NCBI GenBank assembly: GCA_019916065.1
Contig: CM034240.1
Coordinates: forward strand, 45,954,026-46,018,025
Direction: 5' to 3'
DNA from: Vitellaria paradoxa
Taxonomy: Eukaryota > Streptophyta > Magnoliopsida > Ericales > Sapotaceae
DNA length: 64,000 nt
In this document: one piece after another, positions 36,030 through 47,700 of the stretch
How positions within the stretch are numbered: position 1 is the stretch's first letter
Layout: every line of letters starts with the position of its first letter
Notes under the pieces: model-generated
Told to the model about the DNA's origin: nothing
What the model saw: the letters and a program-made list of their open reading frames with translations, nothing else
Databases searched by the model: none
Position numbers and translations under genes: made by a program

Positions 36030-36250
36030 TTTGGTGACAATAAGAACTCACAGCCAGTACTTATGCACTCATAAGACCCACGCAATATAACCCATAATAT
36101 TTCAAACCAGGTAAACTAACAAAAAAACCTGTCTGTAGACTCTCTCAAGGAGCCCCCTTGTGGTCAAACCCAAAGGCTCTTTCTTAGGGAGCCTACACAC
36201 TGATTTTTTGTACTTTACCTGATCCATATTATTTGTGAGTATTACACGAC
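36030..36250. repeat. Intronic insert with poly-T start, copy 1
   Basis: It begins TTTTTTTTTTTGGTGACAAT and contains AACTCACAGC and GGAGCCCCCTTGTGGTC blocks. It matches 38284-38510 in the neighbouring intron duplicate. The pattern (homopolymer end, short length) suits an old retroposed element, but no target duplication or Pol III boxes could be fixed. Confidence 0.5.
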
Positions 36251-36392
36251 CTGATAGATTCACTTTATTGCACATCTGAAATGCATTGGCTTGAGTAAAG
36301 GCTGGGTTTTGGCCATCATTGGCTTCTTTATTTGAATTTCTACCCTGTTCAATATAAATGAATCATCCCGATATTTTTGAAATGAATTTTAC

Positions 36393-36539
36393 CTTGTATG
36401 GGTAAAGAACCATTAAGTAGATTGCCAGCCAATGATAAAACTTTCAGAGAAGATAAAGCCCTAATGGATGGAGAAATACTCCCAGAGAATGTATTGCCAC
36501 TCAAATCCAAGGTCTCCAGATAACGGAAAGATGACAAAT
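36393..36539 (-). pseudogene. RLP-C 147-bp LRR cassette, intact
   Basis: It encodes DLSSFRYLETLDLSGNTFSG and ALSSLKVLSLAGN, ending LNGSLPIQ, about two LRRs. Acceptor TTTTGGTAG and donor GTAAAATTC are both good. Phase 1 to phase 1. Confidence 0.88.
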
Positions 36540-38283
36540 CTACCAAAAGAAATAATAAAGTTAACTGGCACCAAGATAGCGTATAAAAGTAATAAACCAA
36601 ACAGGTGATCTTAAAAGTAAAAAGAGGAGAGATTGACATCCAGATGAAAGCAATTTGATCTTGCAACTTATATAGATGGAAATTTTCTTACCTTCCAGGA
36701 AAAAAAGAAAAAGAAAAAAAGAAATTGATGCTGCAACCAAAATTCTAAGATCAATTCAATTAGTTAGTGCGTCAATTTGTTAAACATTTGAGTTTTACAG
36801 TGGCATTCATAAATCACATAGATATCGCTGATGTAGTGCAACTTTCTGTCCAAAAGTGACGAAAGAGAGAGAATGGAAAAATTTCATCCAACCATCTACA
36901 GTTGCAATAGTACATTTGGATGGGGTAAAGTAGAAAGGAAAGAAAATAAAAGAAAAGATTTTAAAATTAATAACTTATTTATACTTGTGAGTTTTCCTTT
37001 AGGAGAGAAAAGGAAAAAAAAAGAAAAAGAAAAATGAGTATCAAAATTTTAAAATTTTTATTTTTTAAAAATTAAAAATAAAGAGAAAATTTCATCCAAC
37101 CATCTACAGCGTAACAGCTCATTTGGATGAAGTGGAATGGAAAGAACAGAAGAAAAAAAAATAAAATCAATAGCTTGCCTTGTGTTTGTGAGTTTTTTTT
37201 AGGAGAGAAAAGAAAAGAAATTGGAAGAAATGTAAAGAAAAGTAAGTATTAAAATTTAAAATTTTTATTTTTTTAAAAATAAAAAAAAAGTAAAGAGAAA
37301 AAAAATAAATTAATAAAACTTTTAAAATAACATATTTTTTCATAAAATAAAAAATAAAAAAATAAATTACAAAATGTAATGAGACTAATGAATTGATTAT
37401 ATCCTAATTCCTAATGTCAGCTAAATTGACGCAGCGAGCAATTAATCAGTCAGTGTAATGTTAACTAAAAATGTGATTTTGAAAGTTTCGATGCCAATCA
37501 TAGATCCAAAAAGATGTTTGATGTAGTGAAACTTTTTTGCTAGCTTTGTTAGCTCACATGCAACCATAAAAATTAAAAATTATTTTTTTGATTGTTTTAA
37601 AAGTCTCGTTAACATCCATTTAATGGAGCATAATATAATAAGTAAATTTTAGAACTAGAATTTCATAAAATAGAAAAGACATATATTGGTTTGAAATTGA
37701 TCCTACCAAATTGTCACTCAAGGAAAAAAATTTAAAGATGGGAGAACATCCAAAATTTTAAGACGTCTTTGTCAAAATAATTAAAACCCAGATCCAAATG
37801 TCTCAACTTGTCGGACTTAGACAATAGATTACGATCTGAGCACACAACCATAACCAATTGTCATTCAAAGTCAATCCCTAAGAACATAATAATGAAAAAT
37901 GAAAGGAATATTAATATTGTTGGCACTTATCATGAGAAATCCAATTTAAAATAGTAAGTCCTATTCAAGAGCTAAATTAAATAAAAATATAATTAAGCTA
38001 AGAAAGCACATTCTGTACATTTTTCATCTACATAATTGCTTATATGGTAATATTAAAGTATTTGTTATTACATGGTAATTGTTTATAATATAGTTCTCTT
38101 CAACAAAGAGCAAATAAACAAGCAAATAAAAAATAAAAATGAGGAAAACTAGCTTCTTTATATGAATTTTTGTTTTGTTTTCTTTTGCTATTGCATATGA
38201 TAATTGATAGTTTAAGAACAAAATAAATAAGCACATAAGAGTGGACCAAAAAATAATAAATTAAGTTGATTAGTATCATTAGC
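36540..38283. other. RLP-C intron: purine-rich repeat and decayed 156-bp cassette
   Basis: The stretch contains two tandem copies of a purine-rich unit (about 36885-37085 and 37086-37400) with a CATTTGGATG...GGAAAG block, seen again near 39200, 39690 and 43600. A decayed 156-bp-type LRR exon lies near 37700-37860, and the downstream intron block shared with 27900, 29850, 40480 and 44390 follows. I see nothing else. Confidence 0.6.
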
Positions 38284-38510
38284 CTTTTTTTTTTTTTTTT
38301 TTTTAAGTGATAATAGAACTCACAGCATATGCATAGAGTAAAACCACAAGACCCGCGCAACATCCCATAAATATTATGGACGGGTAAACCAACGAAGCTC
38401 CCAAGAAGGAGCCCCTTGTGGTCTGGGGAGCCGACACATGGATTTCTTGTTGGTTTACCTGGTCCGCACTATTTGTGGGCAATTGCACAGGTCTTAATAA
38501 GTTCACTTTA
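38284..38510. repeat. Intronic insert with poly-T start, copy 2, with inverted repeat
   Basis: This copy of 36030-36250 contains an inverted pair GGTAAACCAAC (about 38384) and GTTGGTTTACC (about 38448), enclosing AAGGAGCCCCTTGTGG. It could fold as a hairpin. The first copy has the same layout in weaker form. Confidence 0.5.
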
Positions 38511-38633
38511 TGCAAAATGTGTTGGCTGTGAGTAAAGGCTTGGGTTTTGGATATCATTAGCTTTTTTATTTGAATTGCTATCATGTTCAATATAAATGAA
38601 TCATCCCGATACTTTTGAAATGAATTTTACCTT

Positions 38634-38776
38634 GTATGGGTAATGAACCATTAAGTTGATTGTGAGTCAATGATAAACTTTTAGAGAAGATAAAGCCCTA
38701 ATGGATGGAAGAATACTCCAGAGAATTCATTGTAACTCAATCTAAGATCTCCAGATTGCGGAAAGATGCCAAACCT
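38634..38776 (-). pseudogene. Decayed extra copy of the 147-bp LRR cassette
   Basis: Minus-strand remnants GLASFRNLEILD and THNQLNGSLPIQG flank a stretch with stops and small deletions. The donor GTAAAATTC is kept. The intact sister is 36393-36539; the flanking introns match too. Confidence 0.75.
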
Positions 38777-38922
38777 ACCAAAAGAAATAGTAAAGTTAAC
38801 TGGCACCAAGATAACGTATAAAAGTAATAAACCCAACAAGTGATCTTAAAGGTAAAAAGAGGAGAGATTGAAATTTAGGTGAAAGCAATTTGATCTTGCA
38901 ACGTAGATGGAAATTTTCTTAC

Positions 38923-39000
38923 CTTCCATTGGTAGGATTCCGTAGAGCGAATTGATACTGAGAAGGAGGACCTCCAAGTTGCTTTGATTATAAGTCAGGT
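38923..39000 (-). pseudogene. RLP-C 78-bp LRR cassette
   Basis: It encodes DLTYNQSNLEVLLLSINS and YGILPMEG. Acceptor GCAG and donor GTAAGA are intact, with phase 1 at both ends. It is a sister of 27315-27392 and 29275-29352. Confidence 0.85.
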
Positions 39001-39578
39001 CTGCAAACAAACAAAAGGAAAGAGAGCTAGATAAAAATTTGACGTATTTCTTTTTTCCAGGAAAAAAAAAAAAAGAAGGAATTGATGCTGCAACTAAAAT
39101 TCTATGACCAATTCGATTAGTTAGCATGTCAATTTGTTAAACATTTGGCATTCATAAATCACATAGATATCTCTGATGTAGTGCAACTTTCTGTCCAAAG
39201 TGACGGAAGAAAGATTAAAAGAAAAGAAAAGAAAAAAAAGATTTTAAAGTTAATAACTCGTTTATATTTGTGAGTTTTTTTAGAGGATAAAGAAAAAGAA
39301 ATGAGAAGAAATAGAAAGACAAATGGCTATTAAAATTTTAAAATTTTTATTTTTTTAAAAATGAAAAAAATAAAAAGAAGAAAAAAGTAATTAATGTAAC
39401 TTTTAAAATGACATATTTTTTATAAAATAAAAGTAAAAAATAAATTATAAATATCATAAGATTAAATAAATTAATTATATTTTAATTTTTAATGTCAGTT
39501 TGATAGATGCAAACAAACTATTAATTTTAAAAGAGAGAATGGAGAGAAAAGGAAAGAAAGAAAAAGATTTTAAAATCA

Positions 39579-39650
39579 TTGGTAGGTTTCCGTTGGGCCG
39601 ATTGGAACTGAGAAGAAGGGCCCCCAAGTTGCTTTGATTACAAGTCAGGT
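39579..39650 (-). pseudogene. Partial extra copy of the 78-bp LRR cassette
   Basis: It encodes DLTCNQSNLGALLLSSN and NGNLPM, close to the exon at 38923-39000. The acceptor CTGCAG is kept, but the 3' end and donor are lost; purine-rich repeat sequence follows directly. Confidence 0.8.
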
Positions 39651-39689
39651 CTGCAGCCAAACAAAAGGAAGGAGAGAAAATGGAAAATT

Positions 39690-42600
39690 TTGCCCAACCG
39701 TCTACAGCTGTAACGGCACGTTTGGATGGGGTGAAATGGAAAGAAAAGAAAAGAGAAGGTTTTAAAATTAATAGTTTGTTTATATTTGTGAGTTTTTTTA
39801 GAAGAGAAAAGAAAGAGATGGGAAGAAATAAAAGAAAAGTGAGTATTAAAATTTAAAAATATTTATTTTTTTTAAAATGAAAAAAATAAAGGGAAGAAAA
39901 AAATAAATTAATTAAACTTTTAAAATGACATATTTTTCACAAAATAAAAATAAAAAAATAAATTACAAATATATCATAAAATTAAATAAATTGATTATAT
40001 TCTAATTTCTAATGTCAGCTACATTGATACAGCAAGCACCTAATCAGTAAGAGCAATGTCAGCTAAAAACGTGATTTTAAAAGTTTTGATGCTAGTCATA
40101 AATCCAAAGAGATGTTGAATGTAATAAAACTTTTTTTGCCAACTCTGTTAGCTTATATGCAATTGTAAAAATTAAAAATTAATCTTTTTGATCGTTTTAA
40201 AAGTCTCACTAATACACAAATGGAGCATAATATAATAAGTAGGTTTTTTAGAATTGGAATTTCAAAAGTTAGAAAAGACATACCTTAATTTAAAACTGAT
40301 CCTTCTATAAAATTGTCACTTAAGGAAACAAATTTAAGAGATGGGAGAACACACAAAATTCTTAAAACGTACTTATTGAAATAATTACTACTCAAATCTA
40401 GGGACTCAACTTGTTGAATTTAAATAGTAGTTTAAAATTTGAACACGTAACCATAATCAATTGTCATTCAAAATTAATCCCAAAAATATAATAGTGAAAA
40501 ATAGAAGGGATACTGCTATTGTTGGCACTTACCATGAGAAGTTCAATTTAAAATAATAAACCCTATTCAAGAGCTAGATTAAATGAAAATATAATTAAAA
40601 CCAAAAAGTACATCCTGTACATTTTTCATCTACATAATTGCTTTTATAGTAATCTTAAAATATTTGTTATTGTGTGATAATTGTTTATAATATAATTCTC
40701 TTCAATGAATAGCAAATTAAACGAGCATATGAAAAATAAAATTAAGAAACTAGCTTCTTTATATGAATTTTTGTTTTGTTTTCTTTTTAATTTGTTAAAC
40801 AAATAAATAAAAAAAATCATTGCTAGATTTTTAAAACAAAATTTGCCTTGTATTTACGAGGAACCATTAAATTGTTTGTCACTCAAAGACATAACTTTTC
40901 AAGAAAATAAAGTTCTAGCGAAAGAAAGAATACTCTATAAAATTCATTTGAACTAAAAAATTTAATATTGATGGATGCAGGAAAGATACCAAACCCTTTT
41001 AAAGAAATAACAAATCTAATTGATGCAAAGATTATAGTTTATAAAAATAATGAAACTTGAAAGTGATTGACCTTAAGAATTTAGTTTATAAAAATAATAA
41101 ACATTAATTCTAATGCTTTAAATCATATGTCTGACAACTGTTTTTTAATATTCAATACTTATCTATCATTTCCTTAATTTCAATAATCTAGTTCGAGTTA
41201 TTAATATAATTCATCTGTTTCATACTTTACATTTATTTATATTCTATTATATGTTTCTTATTTTTCATATAATCTTATATGTCATAAGTGTAAGTTTTAA
41301 AAAGTTCAAATGACAGTTATTTAGTCACTTAGCAAAAAATTTATAAATATCAATTGCTAATATAATAAAAAATTCAAATAAGGCAGTTTATAAAAATATT
41401 CTTAATTTTTTATTATAGAAAGATATAACTCAAACGCTATAAGTCAATTTTTTTTAAAAAGAATATTATAGAAAATTAAATTATATTGACAATTTATATT
41501 TTTAGAATTTTTTGATAAGCAACTAGATCATTATTATCTAAATTTTTGAAAACTTTCCACTATGACACGTGTGTTACTTTACTACAATAAAATTAAGAGT
41601 ATTCTAATTAGTTGCCTATTTGAATTTCTTTTTTAAATATTTTTTACTAAAAAAAATTAAATTATACTAATAATTTGAATTTTTAGATTATGTTTTATAT
41701 GTGGGTGAAATTAAAATTTAAAGCATATTAATAACTTGTTTTTTTTAGACATTTTAGTTAGACATTAAAGAAGAACATAATAAAAACAAAAAAATGGAGC
41801 GCAAAAAATTATGAGTTGACTGCGAATATTGCCTACCATTAATTTATATATTTATATATGTATTAATAAAATCGTGTATTGTATCTTTTTCTTTTATCAT
41901 TCTTTTAGATTCAGTATGATATTCTTCTTTGCTCTTTGTTATATATATATATATATATATATTTAAATTTTCTAATCAAAATTTCTTACCTCATTCTTTA
42001 AAATTCTTTAAAATTCTACACAACACGCCCTTAAAATTTAAAAATCATTATAAGTCCAAAAGTTTAAAAAATTAAAAGTTTGAAACCTTTTTTGAAAATC
42101 TAAACTTTAAAATAATAATATTAATAATAAATCCTAAATATTGAAACTTATCAATATATTATAGGCCATAAAATATTAGTATAAAAAATAATTTAATTCC
42201 CAAGTATTTCACAAATACATATTAATTTAAAGAGAACATATTTTGACTAATTCTTTTACTATTATTTGTACTTTCCGAACATATAATTTTAAGTTATAAT
42301 TGAGTAACTTACTATCAAGTTAAAGAACAACGTATGATTAAAAATAATAAGAATATTTTTAATTTGAGTTACTATGATAAATCAATCAAAAATTACATTA
42401 GTATAGTTAAAAATAATAATATTTTAATTCAAATTACTTTTACTAAATGAATCAATACTTAAAAAAAAAAGAAAGGGTAAAAGTATATATTGAAATTGAC
42501 AGATGCTTTGAAATAAAATTAACATAAGTTCTTAACACTTAATAGAAGTTCGAATTTAATTCACTTTATCTACTTAGTGAAACTTATTTGAATAAAAAAA

Positions 42601-43406
42601 ATATAAACATAGAAGCCTTTTGAAACTCAAAAAGTTAAAATAAAATATGATTTGAGTTATATTTTGATATTTAGAATGTAAACCAGAAATCATAAAAAAT
42701 ATAGATGAATAGTTTCATTTGAACAAATTTTCGTTTGTTCAAATGGATTTGAATAGACACTTTTTGAATTTTCTTTCAAAATTTTTTGAAATTTGTTGAA
42801 ATATTACTGTGAACAGTAAAAATTTTATTGAAATTTGTTAAGATTTGTTGAAATTTATAAAAATATATAAATTTATATAGATTCATGTAATTTAAGATAG
42901 TGAAAGTTTTGTAGAAAATTGTAGAATGTTGTAGTAATTTTTAAAATTTTTTGGAGTTTTTTAGAGCTCCAAATGTGCTTATAATAAAATAACTCAGTAA
43001 TTATTTTATAAAACTTTATTAGAATATTTTATAGTATATTTAAAAGATTTTTGTTCATTAATGTAAAATGTTATATAATCTCTTGCATCGCATAGATTAG
43101 GACTAGTAAATAAACATAGTTTTGTGAGGCGCTCCCCTTCCATCTTTTAAAAATATTAAAATTAAATTATATAAACGGAAATATAATTTATATCATTAAA
43201 AAATATAAATGTATAAAGATAAATTAAGATGCGAAAGCCGTGAGATAAACAACGGTGTGCAAGAAAATACCTAGTCAAACAATTGCAACTTAAATTCAAT
43301 GTCTTTAAGTGAAGAATTGAGGACCCAAGGATTGAAAAATCAGTAGAAACTCGGCGATTTTTCAATCCTGCAGAAGTGGACAGAAAGAATTAAGAATTTG
43401 CGGTGC

Positions 43407-43437
<31 letters not shown>

Positions 43438-43590
43438 TACCTTATTATTTTCCATTTGATTCCAATTAACGGAAATTAATCCTTAATTATAATCAATCTT
43501 ATAATTAAGTCAGAGAAGAATCGGAAAGTGAATAAACTGAGAATATAGAAAATAATTCTAGTTTTTTTCCCCCTTTTATTTTTTCTCTTC
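39690..43590. repeat. RLP-C intron: tandem block, lower copy
   Basis: This block of about 3.9-4.1 kb is collinear with 43591-47700. It contains, in plus-strand order, the purine-rich unit, a decayed 156-bp cassette (about 40290-40440), a decayed 147-bp cassette (about 40850-41000), about 2 kb of AT-rich non-coding sequence, and the GLKN-type exon at 43271-43367. (AT)n runs lie at 41940-41961 and 43410-43430. It lacks the SINE found in the upper copy and provides its empty site near 41045. Confidence 0.85.
43271..43367 (-). pseudogene. Additional LRR exon (GLKN type) in RLP-C
   Basis: Between CTGCAG and GTATTT the sequence reads GLKNRRVSTDFSILGS and HLKTLNLSCNCLT. The acceptor phase fits exon 2, but the length of 97 bp would shift the frame into the next exon, so it is either damaged by one base or skipped. 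A second, more decayed copy lies near 47370-47465. No equivalent was found in RLP-A or RLP-B. Confidence 0.6.
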
Positions 43591-44191
43591 TAAGCTTGGA
43601 GCAGTACGTTTGGACGGGATGAAATGAAAAGACAAGAAAAGGAAAAAAAAAAAAAAAAAAGAAAAACAATTTTAAAATCAATAGCTTGTTTGTATTTGTG
43701 AGTTTTTTTTTTTTTTTTTTCAAGGAGAGAAAAAAAAGAAATGAGAAGAAATAGAAAGAAAAGTGAGTATTAAAATTTTAAAATTTTTATTTTTTTAAAT
43801 ATTGAAAAATAAAGAGAAAAAAGTAAATTAATAAAATTTTTAAAATGATATATTCTTTTATAGAATAAGAAATAAAAAAATAAATTATAAATATGTTATA
43901 AGGCTAAATAAATTAATTATATTTTAATTTCTAATGTTAGCTAAATTGATGCAACAAGCCCCTGATCAGTTAGTGTAATGTCAATTAAAAATGTGATTTT
44001 AAAGCCAATCATAAATTCAAAGAGATGTTGGATATAAATGAAACTTTTTTGCCATCTGTTAGTTCACTTGCAACCGTAAAAATTAAAAATTAATTTTTTG
44101 ATTGTTTTAAAAGTTTCGTTAACACTCAAATGGAGCATAATATAATAAGTAGATTTTAGAACTACAATTTTAGAAAATAAGAAAGACATAC

Positions 44192-44347
44192 CTTGGTTTG
44201 AAACTGATCCTCCCATCAAATTGGCATTCAAGGAAAAAAATTTAAGAGATGAAAGACTACCCAAAATTCTTAAGGCATTCTTGTCGAACTTGTTAAAACT
44301 CAGATCCAGGTGCTCCAACTTGTTAAACTTAGATAGTAGTTTAAGAT
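44192..44347 (-). pseudogene. RLP-C exon 2, 156-bp LRR cassette
   Basis: It joins exon 1 in phase (GAA G then AT CTT) to read EDLKLLSKFNKLEHLDLSFN, and ends NLMGGSVSNQ with a GTATGT donor. It is intact. The same cassette occurs, with damage, at 27705-27860, near 29690-29830, near 37700-37860 and near 40290-40440. Confidence 0.85.
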
Positions 44348-44932
44348 CTGAGTACACAATCATAATCAATTGTCATTCAAAGTCAATCCTTAAGAACATT
44401 GATATTGTTAGTACCTATCATGGGAAGTCCAATTTAAAATAGTAAACCCTATTCAAGAGCTAAATTAAATAAAAATAAAATTAAAGCTAAGAAAGCATAT
44501 CCTATACGTTTTTCATCTACGTAATTACTTATATAGTAGTCTTAAAGTATTTGTTATTGTATGATAATTGTTTATAACACAGTTCTCTTCAATGGAGAGC
44601 AAATTGAAAAAGCATATAAAAAATAAAAATTAAGAAAACTAGTTGATTTATATGAATTTTTGTTTTGTTTTCCATTTAATTTGTTAAACAAAAAAATAAA
44701 AAAATCATCGTTAGCTTTTTAAAACAAATTTTACCTGGTATTCACGAAGAACCATTAAATTGACATAACTTTTCAGGAAAATAAAATCCCAATGAACAGT
44801 GGAATACTCTTTACAATTCATTTTAACTCAAAATTTAAGATTGGTGGATGCGCGCAAGAAAGATACCAAATCTTTCTAAAGAAATAATAAACCTAATTGG
44901 TGCAAAAATTATAGCTTATAAAAATTATAAAG

Positions 44933-45158
44933 TTTTTTTTTTTTTTTTTTTTTTTGCGGTGATGAGGAAATCACCCAGTGGACCCTTCAGGCACTGAGCT
45001 GCAAAACCCGAGGCAACTAGCATAGGACCCTACCACCACAGCCTCCCACTTACAACCTAGCTGCCCAGGACTCAGGAGGTGAATCGAATCCACGATCTGA
45101 ATATATCACTCAAGCCTTAAGCTCAATCCTCAATCCACTTGACCAACCAGCGATGGGT
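44933..45158 (-). mobile_element. tRNA-derived SINE
   Basis: On the minus strand it begins CCCATCGCTGGTTGGTCAAG and ends in a poly-A tail (poly-T at 44933-44955 on the plus strand). A tRNA-like A box (TGGTTGGTCAAGTGG, near 45133-45147) and B box (GATTCGATTCACC, near 45079-45091) are at the usual places for RNA polymerase III. Near-identical 12-bp flanks, AAAATTATAAAG (44921-44932) and AAAATATTAAAG (45159-45170), are the target duplication. The paralogous site near 41045 is empty. It inserted after the tandem block duplicated. Confidence 0.88.
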
Positions 45159-47700
45159 AAAATATTAAAGCTTGCAGGTGATTGACCTTAAGAACTGAGT
45201 TTATAAAAAAAATAAACATTAATTCTAATACTTCAAACCATATGACTGACAATGTTTTTTTAACATTCAGTACTTATCTATTATTTCCTTAATTTCAATA
45301 GCATAGTTCGCGTTATTGATATAGTTCATTTGTTTCATACTATATATTTATTTCGACTCTACTATACGTTTCTTATTTTTCATATAATCTTATATGCCAT
45401 AAGTGCGAGTTTTAAAAAATTTAAATAATAATTATTTACTCATTTATCAAAATATTTACAAATATCAATTGCCAATATAACAAAAAAATTCAAATAAGGC
45501 AGCTTATAAAAATATTCTTAATTTTTATCATAAAAAAGGTATAACCAATATACTATAAGTGAATTTTTTTTAAAAAAGAATATTATAAAAAAATTAAATT
45601 ATATTGACAATTTATATTTCTAAAATTTTTTGATAAGCAGCTAGATAATTATTACCTAAACTTTTGAAAACTTTCAACTGTGGCGCATGTCTGTTACTTT
45701 ACCATAATAAAATTAAAAATATCTTGATTAGTTGCCTATTTGAATTTCTTTTTTTTAATTCTTTTACTAAAAAATTCAAATTATATTAATAATTTTCATT
45801 TTAAGATTATTTTTTATATGTGGGTGAAATTAAAATTTAAAACATATTGATAAGTTGTTTTAGACATTTTAGCCGTAGATTAAAAAAGAACATAATAAAA
45901 ACTAAAAAATGGAGTGCAAAAAATTATTAATTAAGTGTGAATATCGCCTAGAATTAATTTATATATTTATATATGTGTTAATAAAATCGTGTATTATATC
46001 TTCTTCTTTTATCATTCTTTTAGATTCAACATGGTATTCTTCTTTATTCTTTGTTATATATTTTTTTCTTTTATAAATTTTTGAATTAAATTTTATTACC
46101 TTATTTTTTAAAATTCTACACGACACCCCCTTAAAATTTAAAAATCATTAGAAGTCCAAAAGTTTAAAAAATTAAAGTTTGAAATCTTTTTTGCAAATCT
46201 AAACTTTAAGATAATAATATTAATAATAAATCCTAAATATCGAAACTTATCAATATATTTTAGGGCATAAAATTTTAGTATAAAAAAATAATTTAATTCA
46301 CAAGTATTTTACAAGTATATATTAATTTAAAGAGAACATATTTTGACTGACTCCTTTACTGTTATTTATATATTTCAAACATATAATTTTAAGTTATAAT
46401 CGAGTAACTTACTATCAAGTTAAAGAACAACGTATGATTAAAAATAATAAGAATATTTTTAATTTGAGTTACTTTGACAAATCAATCAAAAAAATTACAT
46501 TAATACAGTGAAGAATAATAACATTTTAATTCAAATTACTTTTCCTAAATGAATCAAGCCTTAAAAAAAAAGAAGGATAAAAGTGTATATTGAAATTGAC
46601 ATATGTTTTAAAATAAAATTAACATAAGTTCTTAACAATTAATAAAAGTTCAAATTTAATTCACTTTGTCTACTTATTGGAACTTATTTGAATAAAAAAA
46701 ATATAAATATGGAGGCCTTTTGAAACTCAAAAAGTTAGAATAAAATATGATTTAAGTTATTTTTGGTATTTAGAATGTAAACCGTAAATCACAAAAAATA
46801 GAGATAAATAGTTCCATTTGAACAAATTTTCGTCTGTTTGAACGGATTTGAACAAAAATTTTTTAATTTTTCTTTCAGAACTTTTTAAAATTTGTTAAAA
46901 TATTATTGTAATTTATAAAAATTTTATTGAAATTTGTAGAGATTTGTTGAAATTCATAAAGATATATAAATTTATATAGATTCATGTTGTTTGAGATAAC
47001 AAAAGTTTTGTAAAAAATTATAGAGAATTATAATGATTTTTAAAATTTTTCAGAGTTTTTTGAAACTCCAAACGCGCCCATAATAAAATAACTCAGTAAT
47101 TATTTTATAAAACTTTATTAGAATATTTCATAGTATATTTAAAAGAATTTTTGTTTATTAATGTAAAATGTTATATAATCTCCTGCATCGCAAAGGTTAA
47201 CAGCAATAAATAAATATAATTTTATAAGGAGCTTCGTCTTCCATCTTTTAAAAATATTGAAATTGAATCATATGAGCGAAAATATAATTTATATCATTAA
47301 AAAAATATATGTATAGAGATAAAATTAAATTGCGAAAGCCATGAGATAAACATATGGTGTGCAGGAAAATACTCAGTCAAACAATTGACTTAAATTCAAT
47401 GTCTTTAAGCGAAGAATTGAGCACCCGAAGATTGAAAAATCAGGTGAAAGTTGGCGATTTTTCAATCCTGCAAAAGCAGAGTGAAAGAATTAAGAATTTG
47501 GGGTGCTCTATATATATATATATATATTACCTTATTATTTTTCATTTGATTCCAATTAACGAAAATTAATCCTTAATTATAATCAATCTCATAGTTAAGT
47601 CAAAGAAGGATCTGAAAGTGAATAAAATGAGAATATAGAAAATAATTCTAGTTTTTTTCCCCTTTTATTTTATTTTTTTTTCTTCTAAGCTTGGAGCCAA

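Larger units (their letters stand above)
43591..47700. repeat. RLP-C intron: tandem block, upper copy
   Basis: This is the second copy of the block at 39690-43590. Its 156-bp cassette (44192-44347) is the intact one, its 147-bp-type relic is near 44735-44875, and its GLKN-type exon near 47370-47465 is decayed. So each copy has kept a different exon in better shape. A SINE is inserted at 44933-45158. Confidence 0.85.

Noticed and set aside
36885..40000. Regularly spaced repeats resembling an array
   Set aside because: The purine-rich units are long, irregularly spaced and part of duplicated introns. There is no repeat-spacer pattern, and a CRISPR array is not expected in a plant nuclear genome.
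43410..43430. (AT)n runs at 41940, 43410, 47510, 49121, 49183 and 58855 as regulatory or origin sites
   Set aside because: They are ordinary microsatellites. Those at 43410 and 47510 are paralogous.
45060..45150. Functional tRNA gene in the SINE head
   Set aside because: Box-like motifs are present, but the arms do not pair as a tRNA, and the poly-A tail and target duplication show a SINE.
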